Source: Liolophura sinensis (taxonomy: Eukaryota > Mollusca > Polyplacophora > Chitonida > Chitonidae). From it: a stretch of 64,000 nt of DNA. Positions within the stretch are counted from its first letter, which is position 1, and every line of letters begins with the position of its first letter. The stretch covers positions 1,800,001 through 1,864,000 of the forward strand of contig NC_088307.1 in assembly GCF_032854445.1 (NCBI RefSeq). The letters are read 5' to 3'. The notes beneath the pieces were generated by a model. The model had not been told where the DNA came from, searched no databases, and saw only the letters and a list, made by a program, of their open reading frames with translations. A program made the translations under genes and the position numbers. This document shows, piece after piece, positions 52,792 through 63,845 of this stretch.

Positions 52792-55506
52792 TTAGTTAGC
52801 CTTAATGGCCGAGGCAAGTCTCTCCCAGAAGAGCGCCTCGCCGTACCTGTTGTTCGTCATCTCCATGTACGTCTGGTTGTGGATGACGTCTACAATATCA
52901 GCGGAAAGTTGACTGGTCGGTATTTTCTCTGTCAGAACCATCACCAGTACGTCTCTGCCGCTATGAATCGCCTCCATCCAAGCCATGTTCATCTCGTACA
53001 CACACCATTTGCTTTTTAGGAACTTTCGAGAGAGGAAGATCACGGTTTTCCTGCTGTTCTGTATGGCATGCAGAATGTTGTCAGTAACATAGAGTCCAGG
53101 TATGAAATCTCTCTTGTCTATACAGAGTTTTAAGCCAGCGTCCCTTTCCAGACGGGGAATAACCTGTTCACGGATGAAGGTTCGATCAGAGTCTTCATAA
53201 GACACAAAAGCGTCGTAACCAAATGGATTCTCTTCGGCGGTGTCCAGTCTTTGGTAACCCGTTCTCTTTCGCCAGTTAGTCGCCATGTAGAACAGATAAC
53301 GGAGTTTCCAGCGATGTCGGCGGACAATTCCAACCAATAGCACAATCAGGAACAAAGCCACACCTGCGCATAATCCACCAGTTAGAACAGTGTAAGATCG
53401 ACAGTGCCGCTGAAGATGATTCAGAATGGATGTGTTGCCTGACAAAGATACCACTGTGCCATTTTCCAACGTACAGGAATTTAAACTGCGGATGTAAACT
53501 TTGGTTTGTGTTAACCACTCGATGAAATACTCCGTGTCACAGAGGCACTGAAGTTGGTTACCCTGGATGTCAATTTGGATGGGGGAGAATTGCTGGATAG
53601 TATCAAGATCTCTACATAATGACAGAGGGAGTGCTTTTAGTTTGTTGTTGGATAAATCTAGATTCCTAAGTTTGACTAGACCGGAAATGTTCGCTCTCCA
53701 GTTCGAAAGGTAATTTCCGGACAAGTTCAGATAAGTGAGGTTTGTTAGTCTTGAGAACAAGTTGCGCCCAACTGTTTCAAGTTGATTGTGGTTCATGTCC
53801 AGGAGATTTAGTTTAGTGAGATTATGAAACGTGCTCTCTCTGAAGTCTCTTCCGAGTCTGTTGTTTCCGATGAGCAATGTTTCCAGATTTGTCGCATAGG
53901 CAAAAAACGTCTCTGAAACTTCGCAGCAATTATTACCCGTTAGATCAAGATGACGAAGTGTCTCTAACCCTTTGACGGGACCTATCCATTTCTCCAAAAG
54001 GTTGTCAGCGACATTCAAATGGCTGAGGCTTGATCTGGTAAATTCCACATGCGGGATGGTAAAACCCATTTTGTACGTATGACTAACGTTCACTTTCCGT
54101 AAATTTGGAGGAAGAATTATGCCAAAGGGCACGTGATTTTGTGTTGTGTTTTTGTTTCTCGAAGTGTCGACGCGAATTTTACGCAATTCTGCCGATCTTG
54201 CGCTGAATTCATTATTATGATCTGCCTTGGGAGTTCTACCGAAGATTACACTAGAGTCAAATACTTCCTGGTAACTGGCATCGAATTCAGTCATACCTTT
54301 AAACCGTAAAAGGTGAAGCATCTGCCTCGTGTTTGACTGTAAATTGTTCCATGACACGCGGAGCACTTTGATTGATAACGGCAAAAGCTGAATTACACCT
54401 TCTTCCAGCTGGCCAATGGTGTTGTTATCTGCGTGCAGTTCCTCAAGGTTCGTGTTCGTGAGGTACTGTACGTCCTCCTTCGTAACAACAGCATAATATG
54501 GTCGTGCATGAACCCGTTGCATCACGATTTTCCGGATTGTAGAGTTCTGAAGACCATAGAAGCTCATCCCCACTCCTTTAAACTCCAGGTTCTTATTGTA
54601 GCTGTAGTCAATAGTGTCGATGTTTGCCAAATGTGTGAAAGCCTCTTTGTGGACCCACCTCAGATCACAGTGGCTAAGAAATAAATTCTTCAAAGGAACA
54701 TCACAGAAGTTGACGAATGTATCTTTAGATATGGATGTAAAGGATGGTGTCCAAGAAAGGTCTAATGTCTGCAGTGACGTCATCTTGCGAACGCCTTCTC
54801 CAAATGTCTTGTTCGACAACCCACTGATTAGAAGCGTCTCCAGTGAGGAGAGTTTAGCCAAGGCAAGATCAGGGTATTGAATCTCCGGATCATCAACGTA
54901 TAAGTTAGACTTTAAACTTAACAAAACAAGACCCTTAAGAGAGTCGAATACGTCCTCATGAAACGTTTTGTTGGACATCTTGAAGGGATTTCCGTCCAGA
55001 CGCAGTGTTCTCAGTTGATGTAATCCGTCAAACGCTCCTGACCCCAAATAGGATAGGCTGTTGTATGAGATGTCCAGTGATTGCAGAGAACGGTAGGTCG
55101 TAAAAACACCAGCTGCAAGTGTTTCAATCCTATTATAGCTGAGAAGTAACTCGGTGACATTCTGGGGGATGTTTTTAGGTACAAATGTTAGATTTCTGTG
55201 CGAACAGTCTATAATGACATCATCACCTAATGATACAGCACAAGGGCATGGAAAGGTACCAGTCAAATTGCACAGTGGATTTAGTGTCATGCTTACATAC
55301 TCGGTGCCGATACTTTTGGTTTTACTGAACTCATTCCAGTTTTTGCCATCGTTAGGGAGATCTGTGGTTTTTCTCGGACTACGCGCATAACTCACTGGTA
55401 GGTTGCCCGAGTGGCTGGCTAAAACGTTTATTGTTGCTAAGACACTAACTACGAGCGAGAAGATCGACGTGGCTGCCGGTGAAGTAAATTGTGTCTTCAC
55501 ATACAT
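52792..55506 (-). CDS. Toll-like receptor, copy C
   Basis: An intact 904-residue TLR from ATG 55504-55506. Order: signal peptide (about 1-31), LRR N-terminal cysteine cluster (about 79-95), LRRs, LRR C-terminal cysteine cluster (about 642-704), membrane helix (about 705-728) and TIR (about 764-904) with YDAFVSY, RDFIPG and FWERL. It is very close to the copy at 6390-9098. The TIR and last LRRs differ at few places. A segment in the middle of the ectodomain (about residues 410-480, QEVFDSSVIFGRTPK to NHVPFG) differs in sequence and by a small insertion, which could change ligand contacts. A splice acceptor is conserved upstream. Both copies look functional. Confidence 0.95.
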   Translation of the reverse strand: MYVKTQFTSPAATSIFSLVVSVLATINVLASHSGNLPVSYARSPRKTTDLPNDGKNWNEFSKTKSIGTEYVSMTLNPLCNLTGTFPCPCAVSLGDDVIIDCSHRNLTFVPKNIPQNVTELLLSYNRIETLAAGVFTTYRSLQSLDISYNSLSYLGSGAFDGLHQLRTLRLDGNPFKMSNKTFHEDVFDSLKGLVLLSLKSNLYVDDPEIQYPDLALAKLSSLETLLISGLSNKTFGEGVRKMTSLQTLDLSWTPSFTSISKDTFVNFCDVPLKNLFLSHCDLRWVHKEAFTHLANIDTIDYSYNKNLEFKGVGMSFYGLQNSTIRKIVMQRVHARPYYAVVTKEDVQYLTNTNLEELHADNNTIGQLEEGVIQLLPLSIKVLRVSWNNLQSNTRQMLHLLRFKGMTEFDASYQEVFDSSVIFGRTPKADHNNEFSARSAELRKIRVDTSRNKNTTQNHVPFGIILPPNLRKVNVSHTYKMGFTIPHVEFTRSSLSHLNVADNLLEKWIGPVKGLETLRHLDLTGNNCCEVSETFFAYATNLETLLIGNNRLGRDFRESTFHNLTKLNLLDMNHNQLETVGRNLFSRLTNLTYLNLSGNYLSNWRANISGLVKLRNLDLSNNKLKALPLSLCRDLDTIQQFSPIQIDIQGNQLQCLCDTEYFIEWLTQTKVYIRSLNSCTLENGTVVSLSGNTSILNHLQRHCRSYTVLTGGLCAGVALFLIVLLVGIVRRHRWKLRYLFYMATNWRKRTGYQRLDTAEENPFGYDAFVSYEDSDRTFIREQVIPRLERDAGLKLCIDKRDFIPGLYVTDNILHAIQNSRKTVIFLSRKFLKSKWCVYEMNMAWMEAIHSGRDVLVMVLTEKIPTSQLSADIVDVIHNQTYMEMTNNRYGEALFWERLASAIKAN

Positions 55507-55554
55507 CCTTATCTCATCAACAGACAGAGGAAAACACAGTTTATCTCAGCTTTG

Positions 55555-55590
55555 CCTGAAAACAAACAAAAGAAATAAATTATAAACACA
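55555..55590 (-). other. Probable 3' splice site in the TLR 5' UTR
   Basis: Same TTGTTTTCAG arrangement as at 9147-9180, with the AG at 55556-55557, about 50 bases upstream of the ATG. Confidence 0.6.
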
Positions 55591-58134
55591 ATTGAACAAA
55601 ACTTTAACTTCATTTAATACCTAAAATATTGTATGTTTCCATAACCCTTTGTAGTGTTTGAATGTGATTGTATATTAAATGTTATGTCAACACAGCATTT
55701 TCAGTTATTCTCGACCAGTAAAGACAATTAAGATTGGAATTCTGCAGGACATGATTTCGTCTCACAACGTCGATGTGACTGCATGTGACTGGGTCGATCT
55801 GGCTGCAGTATATTTAGCACATTTAAGGCATGGTTTGCAGAGACGTGAAAATGAACCGTTGACATTTTGAGGGCCTTTATGTCGAAATAGACATTCGTAT
55901 ACCAGCCGTCAAGCAATAAGGCCGCTCTGTTGTCGGATGGATTGCTTTAGTATGTGGTTAACCAATAAATAAGGACGGTAATATAGGACGCGAACAAGTA
56001 AAGTGCCGAATCTACTGACAATATGCTAGTATTTATTTGATTGGATATCCATCCGAACGGGAACTCCGAAGCATTGTGCCTGTCTAGATTGGACCAGAAG
56101 AGGCAATGGGAAATAGGCTAGTTCTGGAGTTTGGAGAACAGGGGAAGGAGGAAGAAGAGTTAGGAGATGTAATTGGAGACGCCTGACATTCCAAATTGAC
56201 ACAATAGAAGTGGTGCTTTTAATACCAGCGTTATACCAGCGCTGACAGACCAAATCATGTACAAGGTTTAAGCTTTACCGATCCAATGAATGTTTAATTC
56301 TCCTCCTTCCGCCCCTGGCATGTATAGTACGGAGGGATACAGTGTTCAGGTTGTCTGTTTGTGCATCCGTCAATCTCTCTGTAACCATTACCTTGTCAAG
56401 ATATCTCCTCTCACAGTTTTGGTTGGATTTTCACAAAACTTTGTAGGCATGACAGAGGCCACGTGCTATTTTGAGTGCACCACATCATTTATTTTCTGAG
56501 TTATTGCCCTTTAAACATAGAATGGGTACTTGCAGATAGTGAGCCCTTGTCAAAGCATCTCCTTGGGGTTTCATGAAACTTTCTACACTAGACAGAGACT
56601 GAGTGAGGGTGGTCATGCTTACCAGCGCTATACGTCTGACAAAAGAAATCAAAAGAAAACTCTTTTTATCCCCCTTTCCTCGTCATGGTGAGTATATAGG
56701 GGGTGCATATTTAGGTTGCGCTGCACCAGTTATTTCCAGAGTCATTACCTTATACAAACACAGAGTTAACACTTGCAGATAGTGAATGCTCGAGTTCTTC
56801 ATGATTGCAGCCTGTTGGCACACCTAAACCTTGCTCGTTCGCTTTCTTAAATTTGCTGAATTGCGTCATCATGCTTTCATATATAGGTGGGCACTGGAAT
56901 ACCACACCTTCCATGCGGTACACCGCACCATCGGGGATTTAACTGGAAAAATAATTGTTGAAAATAGGAAATATATTAAGTTTTTGTTCATACATGTAGT
57001 GTTTAGTACATGTGTACATCTAATATGTTAGTGCACGTACAGGTATGACATGTAACGCATTGCATGATGGGACATTGTCTGAGCTGAGCGACAGTAAACC
57101 GACATACAACATCAGTCAACTCTTCTGTGTTACCTCTATGTGCTGAGTGAACACATGGTAACGCGACAATATACACAGCTTGGACTTTGGACCTCTTACA
57201 CCTTCCCCTTTCTTATCCCCACCCTCTCCCGTTTCCATCTTGTTACGAGGGAATATGACGTATGGAAGTCGATGGAACAATCCAAACAATCCGAATAGAT
57301 TATTAATATAAAGGACACACAGCATAGGGAGAAAACCAGTGCGACAACGTGATAGCTGACAATTGGTCTCATTTGAGAGGCCGCTGAAATATAATCTTTT
57401 GTCAATATACGAGTTAGCTTTGTTATTCTTGTAAATGTTTAAGTAGTAGCAAATTACACTCTCCCTAGCATAGCTTAGGCAGATTTAGATTTTAGAAAGG
57501 CAGATACTGGAATTCACACCAGGGGCGTAGCGTGGATCTTCACTGGGGGTGGGGAGGGGGGGGGGGGTGCGGATTTGAGCGGAACGACTATCACAGTCTA
57601 TAAGGCGAGGGTCCCAGAAGCTCGGGGATATTAGAATGCCGGAGAGAGAATCTGAGTGATTTCGAAGCATTTCGAATGCAGGCTTGGCCAAAGTGTACAC
57701 ATTCATTTTCACGTTCAAAAAAAAAACCAAAACAACTCAAGTTCAGCTTAGGTGGGGTTGAAAACAGGTTGTCCCTGAATATATATTATTTATTGCCATG
57801 GGTCTAGAGTTACAAACAGAGCAAGTAAAACTGCGGCATCTGTATTGTCCACCAGAGGGAAATGGCCACTGTTGCCTGCGCAGTACGACTCAAGAGAGGT
57901 AATTCTGTAAAACACGCCGTCTTCCACCGGGAACAATATGAAATTGTTCACATAACTAGTCTAAATAGGCCTATATGCCGTTTAGTAAACTGGTAGGCTA
58001 CAGGCTACAGCAAATATCTGTCGAATGAATGTTAATAGCTAAATAAGAAATAAAGGCTAAAATATTTTTTCGTCGACTTGAGGGGAATATTTTTGCACCA
58101 CCACCCCACCCCACCCCCCAGCCTACACCCCGGC
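55591..58134. other. Upstream region of TLR copy C, no gene seen
   Basis: Blocks match copy A at 9240-9440 and 9870-10180, but 55950-57010 differ from copy A. A pure G run lies at about 57556-57566. No convincing ORF. Confidence 0.5.
56290..56790. repeat. Two diverged units of an unknown repeat
   Basis: About 56290-56560 and 56660-56790 share ordered pieces (an ATTATTTTCTGAGTTATTGCC-like stretch, then CTTGCAGATAGTGA). The style resembles a dispersed repeat of marine invertebrates that I cannot name. Absent from copy A. Confidence 0.4.
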
Positions 58135-58640
58135 ATACCTTTCAGATAGTTCGTGTTAATGTATACCTTGCAGATAGTCCGTGTTGATGTATACCTTACA
58201 GATATTCCGTGTTGATGTATACCTTGCAGATAGTCCGTGTTGATGTATACCTTACAGATATTCCGTGTTGATGTATACCTTGCAGATAGTCCGTGTTGAT
58301 GTATACCTTGCAGATAGTCCGTGTTGATGTATACCATACAGATAGTTCGTGTTGATGTATACCTCGGAGATAGTCCGTGCTGGTGTATACCTTGCAAATA
58401 GCCGGTGTTGATGTATACCTCACAGACAGTCCGTGTTGATTTATACCTTTCAGATAGTCCGTGCTGGTGTATACCTTGCAGATAGACTCCGTTGCAGATA
58501 GTCCGTGTGGGTGTATACCTTGCAGATAGTCCGTGCTGTGGTATACCTTGCAGATAGTCCGTGTTAATGTATAGCTTGCAGATAATCCGTGCTGGTGTAT
58601 ACCTTGCAGATAGTCCGTTCTGACGTATAAGTATGTCGCC
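58135..58640. repeat. 28-bp minisatellite, about 18 units
   Basis: Same unit as 10925-11205 with more copies; a few units are shortened near 58490. Confidence 0.9.
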
Positions 58641-59360
58641 CTTTTATGGCAGCTGGGCATGAAATCTTGAGAATGCGTATGCTTAAAACACTTCCTCTTC
58701 CTGATTCTGCCCGCGGGCTTCAGTGTACAACTAAACGAGGCAACACAGTTGTAAATACTATGAACACCATGGCTTCATTCGAGCCTCTTCTTTTTTCAGG
58801 GAATTTGTTTGCACAATACTCCCCCATCCCCACCCTACCCACACACACTCACAAACACACCCAACTTTACTCACGTTACGCGGTAGAGGGTTTCAGATTA
58901 CGGTATCTACCCGCAGGATTATATACCAATACACAGAATATTATAGTTTCGCTCTCAACCTAGATAACATATGGTCTCTCACGAGATATTAAATTACCAT
59001 GTGCTTTGGTCTATTCGGATTATTTGCTTGCTCGAATCTTGGTTTGCAATATAGAAAACTCGGGCCAGTGGAGATTCTTTTTCGGCTTACTGACTCGTAC
59101 CGGTAACGTCTTTTCTAATTCAATACGCCAAAACGCAATGTTTTCGTTCCAGTACCAATGCCTGTACTTCATTGTTCCGTATACCCATAGTTGGTGGATC
59201 ACCTACAGGGTGAACACCTTACTCAAGACTTGTTTTCCTTTAAGGCAATAAGGTCAGTGGACAAAGCAAACCGGTGTACCAGCTTTGCTACCAGTTAACA
59301 AAACCCTTCGCCATGCATACAGCTGACAAACCACCTGACATAAAGCTGTATGCAGCTGCA

Positions 59361-59393
59361 TGTTCGAATCCCGGCTAGAGCTGGATTCGAACA
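59361..59393. repeat. Short palindrome made of two B-box-like words
   Basis: TGTTCGAATCC at 59361-59371 is followed after 11 bases by its exact reverse complement GGATTCGAACA at 59383-59393. Each arm looks like a tRNA T-arm/B box, as if two tRNA-derived pieces met head to head. Confidence 0.7.
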
Positions 59394-59635
59394 TACGACC
59401 TGACTGGCCAGGTACCGATTGTTGCGGCCAAGAGCGACAGGTAGGCTTTAGGCCAAACAGTCACAAGAGTAACCAGTCAGATTCCACCGTCCAGTACTGT
59501 GATACGGCCGTGGCGTGATTTTTTTATGATGGAACACTCTCGTGACGTGACACCGTCGTTATAGTAGCATTGTCGTGACGCGACACCATCGTGACGTGAC
59601 GTCGTCAAAACGTGATACTGCCATGAGGTGACACT

Positions 59636-59795
59636 GGTTTCCTCTCTGGCCGTAAGAGGGAAGGTCTGCCGACATCCTGCGGATGGTCCTGGATTTCCGC
59701 TGGGCTCTGCCCAGTTTCCTCCCGCCATAATGCTGGCCGCCGTCGTATTAGTGAAATATTCTTGAGTACGGCGTATAAAACCAATCAAATAAATG
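59636..59795 (+). repeat. SINE, 5'-truncated
   Basis: Common SINE from the GGTTTCCTCTCTGGCCG block to a CAATCAAATAAATGAAAA tail; only in copy C. Confidence 0.85.
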
Positions 59796-60046
59796 AAAAC
59801 TGCTGCCTATACACCATCTTATAGGAGTTCAAATCATTAGCCCACATGGCATATTGACGTGCTCTACGCAAATAACCAGACCGCACTAACTTTTCTGGAG
59901 GCCATACAAATTAGGCTACTCAAAAAGCTACATTATTATTCCCAAAAATCACTTCGCAGGAAATAATATGAAAAAATTAACAATTTCATAGAAAAAATAT
60001 CATCACAAATTTTGTTAGAATCTGAGACAAGCTTTATTTCATTGCA

Positions 60047-60199
60047 GTCTAAACAAAAAAGAAGAATTTTAAAGCAGCTTCTAAATACGAAACAACGTCT
60101 ATTGTGTAGATCAGAAAGCCTAGAGCTCTTCCTATCCAAGCGGGAACTGAATTCTGCAGATAAAATAAAAACAAAAAGCATTTTAATGATGAGTATCAG
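60047..60199 (+). other. Candidate exon of an unrecognised gene or old repeat
   Basis: An open, lysine- and leucine-rich stretch of 51 codons (SKQKRRILKQLL start) lies between an acceptor-like TTTCATTGCAG and a donor-like CAGGTGAGTAG. In copy A the left half is replaced by the outer LINE. The sequence could also be the linker of a decayed LINE. Unknown. Confidence 0.35.
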
Positions 60200-60400
60200 G
60201 TGAGTAGCTTTGATTGATCACAAGGATTCTACCTATTGGCGGTTACCTTAGGGTGTTTCATCAGGGCTCCGTCATTATCCACCACGATCGCGAGAATCTT
60301 TCCGTTACAACAACAACAACACAAAAAGCGGTTGTCCCTCTGTGCTGCGATGTTATCGGTCAGATGGAATGGCACATAACGTCACCCGCTTGCTGAATGT

Positions 60401-62059
60401 GCTTACCGATGTATTTTAAGAGAGTTTTTTTGGCACAAGTGTCACACGTTACCCATCCCCTAAATCAAACTCATCAGATCTTACGAGTTGGATTTATTTT
60501 GAATGGAAAGGACAAAATTTACCCTCTGGCTGGCACGACACGAGTTCAACCATGATTTAACTTAACACTGTGACTAATACTCATTTTCATTATTTGTTTT
60601 TGCTCTGAATTTTCTTTCCTCAAATGTCTCCAAATATAAATTTTTGATTCTGAAAAAAAAAAAAGAAATGGGAGATTCACCTGGGAATTTGGATAGGCTT
60701 TATTCAAACTACCTAGCTAGACTTTTTTTGCGGGACAGTTTGCCATACCATACAATTTGCCACCCTGTCCTTAAAAATACCTATCCCCTTGTTCCCTGCC
60801 CTAAATTCCATTGTGTGGTTTTAGGGTGATATTGTGTTCTGACATGTTGCTATTGGTAGACCTTTCATAGTACCGCAGTTTTTAAGAATTCGCCCAGTTT
60901 CAGAGATAGTGTCCTGCCATAAAAAATATCTGTGCCCTGCGCCCTGCCCTAAATTTCATCATTGTGTGTTTTTAAAATGGTAATTTTATGGGTACACCCT
61001 ATTGAAGAAAAATAAACCGCAGCATCAGGTGCCAACATGTTGTTATTTGTAAACCTTTCATAATACCGTAGTGTATACAAATTTGCCAGGTTTCAGATGT
61101 ACAGTTTTCTTTCTAACTCAGTGGAATCCACAGGACATGGTTTAAATCTGCTCCCTGTTGTCTGTCACCAGAATGGGCTGTGATATTTCACAAGATTTAC
61201 ACTAACTCTAGCTGCTTTGATAGCCTAAGCATACCAATGAAGAAAGCGAAAACACAAATCTAAACAGTCTCAAAAAAATTGCAAATTGATTCAATAATTT
61301 TCAGTCGCTAAACCAGGAGAGAACTACTGGCAATACTACGAGAACATACATTCACCAAATTCATGTGTCAACACAGTTGTCCCTTCAGAAAGTGCTGACA
61401 TACGCGACTTGCCATAAATAAAGTGTCAAACCATGTGGTTGGCACACAAGCTGGTTTCCTCCCACCATGAAGTTGATGATTGTCATAAATTGATATATTC
61501 CTTTGTATAGCCTAAAACACCAATGAAAATAAATCAAATAAGTCAAGAATTTATGGTTTGTGTACGGCCTTTTTTGCCTGGAACAGCCTTCCTCACCTGC
61601 CCCTCCCAAATTATTGTTGAACGTCAATCAAATTAATAAGTACATGTAAATAAATTCATGCAAAAGTTGTTAATTTAATCCATCTGACCGGTGTAAGTTA
61701 CCCGTTACTCCTGGCAAGTGTCAGTATTAGTATGATCTGTGACACTTTGATTTGGATCATATTCCCAAAATACGGACGACAGTTTTACTAAAAAAAACAG
61801 TCAAAAATAAATCAACTATAATTATATACAGACATGGGAAGGCAAACACCATATTTCACCCAAAGATAACATTTTGCGATTCACACAGTTTGCTTGATTC
61901 TGATTGATTCATCCACCATATGTTGCCATTTTTTTGCGAAGTTTGATTATTTTCCTACCAGATGAAATTAAGCATTGGCATCAAAAGTATCATTTTAAGG
62001 TTTTAGTGTTATTGTGAAAGTTCATTTTTTGTATACCTGATTTTATAAATTATGAATTA
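60401..62059. other. Non-coding, no gene seen
   Basis: Counterpart of 34746-36386, with the weak SINE fragment at 61440-61540. Confidence 0.5.
61440..61540 (+). repeat. Decayed SINE fragment
   Basis: Counterpart of 35775-35880. Confidence 0.45.
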
Positions 62060-63335
62060 CATTGTTTTGGTATGTGATCCATGATATGGGCGTGATTCAC
62101 AATATGAATGTGATCCATGATCTGACATTGATCCATGATATGGGCGTGATTCACAGAATGAATGTGATCCGTGATATGACCATGATTCACAATGTGAATG
62201 TGATCCATGAAATGAGCATTATTCACAGTATAAATGTGATCCATGATATGGGCGTGATTCACAGTATGAATGTGATCCATGATATGAGCATTATTCACAG
62301 TATGAATGTGATCCATGATATGAGCATTATTCACAGTATGAATGTGATCCATGATATGAGCATGGTTCACAATATGAATGTGATCCATGATATGGGCGTG
62401 ATTCACAATGTGAATGTGATCCATGAAATGAGCATTATTCACAGTATGAATGTGATCCATGATATGGGCGTGATTCACAGTATGAATGTGATCCATGATA
62501 TGAGCATTATTCACAGTATGAATGTGATCCATGATATGAGCATTATTCACAGTATGAATGTGATCCATGATATGAGCATTATTCACAGTATGAATGTGAT
62601 CCATGATATGAGCATGGTTCACAATATGAATGTGATCCATGATATGAACGTGGTTTACAGTATGAATGTGATCCATGATATGACCATGATTCACAATGTG
62701 AATGTGATCCATGAAATGAGCATTATTCACAGTATGAATGTGATCCATGATATGGGCGTGATTCACAGTATGAATGTGATCCATGATATGAGCATTATTC
62801 ACAGTATAAATGTGATCCATGATATGGGCGTGATTCACAGTATGAATGTGATCCATGATATGAGCATGGTTCACAATATGAATGTGATCCATGATATGAA
62901 CGTGGTTTACAGTATGAATGTGATCCATGATATGAACGTGATTTACAGTATAAATGTGACCCATGATCTGACATTGATCCATGATATGGGCCTGATTCAC
63001 TATATGAATGTGATCCATGATATGAACGTGATTTACAGTATAAATGTGATCCATGATATGAACGTGATTTACAGTATGAATGTGATCCAGGATATGAGCG
63101 TGATTTACAGTATGAATGTGATTCATGACATGAACGTGATTTACACTATAAATGTGACCCATGATATGAACATGATCCATGATATGAACGTGATTTACAG
63201 TATGAATATGATCCATGATATGAACATGATCCATGATATGGGCGTGATTCACAGTATGAATGTGATCCATGATATGAACGTGATTTACAGTATAAATGTG
63301 ATCCATGATATGAACATGATCCATGATATGGATGA
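62060..63335. repeat. 18/36-bp minisatellite, long allele
   Basis: About 71 units of 18 bp of the same kind as 36387-36845, with a visible higher-order pattern. ORFs of 437 (minus) and 459 (plus) codons are both open through it. The plus ORF runs on about 30 codons into the flanking unique sequence. Confidence 0.92.
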
Positions 63336-63481
63336 TCTCCTGGAAATTCATGCAAAGATCCACACCTCATATTTTGATAGCCTATCATCTGAAAATTTGC
63401 GACGATATAATTTCCAGTCTTTTTTGTTGTTGTCGAGTTAGTGCCTCTTAAAAAGATGTTTGCAAGCCAGTTATGGTTGCC

Positions 63482-63845
63482 AAACATGTGGCCAAGTGTT
63501 TAAGATGCTTTCATTTCAGTCACAAGGTGTGGGTTCAAGTCCGGCCTTGAACAGGGAATGTATAGAGATTCTCCTGCTTTCAGTGTTCGAGGGCCTAGGT
63601 GACAATAAGACATCAGCAATGATTTGTGTAACTTTTGGTATAGTTTATCCGCTGTCTTCACCAAGATGGTGTGCATATCTGTACGTCACCTATGGAAAAG
63701 TTCATCAGTAACTTGCCAAAGGTCAGTTGTTTACCACTGTACACAGGGCTTCCCCCAACCACTACAACTGAACATTATTGTATATGTAGAAGGGCAGCTT
63801 CTTGAGTACCAGTATTGTGTTAAACAACAATTAAATACATAAAAT
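63482..63845 (+). repeat. Second SINE family, tRNA-headed
   Basis: Counterpart of 36995-37355: A box near 63489-63504, B box near 63531-63541, tail ATTAAATACATAAAATAAAT. Confidence 0.75.

Larger units (their letters stand above)
46968..59005. repeat. Segmental duplication, copy C (left part)
   Basis: Direct-orientation partner of 1-11555. It contains the second intact TLR gene. Relative to copy A it lacks the solo LTR and the SINE seen at 10577, has four instead of one unit of a 70-bp repeat, has about 18 instead of about 10 units of a 28-bp minisatellite, and carries about 1 kb of different sequence at roughly 55950-57010. Confidence 0.9.
59006..60089. other. Sequence of copy C lying opposite the transposon nest
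   Basis: About 1.1 kb without a match in copy A, where the LINE/Polinton nest lies. It contains a palindrome (59361-59393), a short CGTGACGTGACACC-type repeat tract (about 59540-59635), a SINE (59636-59795) and a candidate exon beginning at about 60047. Since this stretch differs from both flanks of the nest, it does not give a clean empty site. Confidence 0.6.

Noticed and set aside
58135-58640. CRISPR-like array with 28-bp units
   Set aside because: The units abut without unique spacers, the genome is animal, and the unit varies as a minisatellite does. The same holds for the 70-bp array at 40665-41430.
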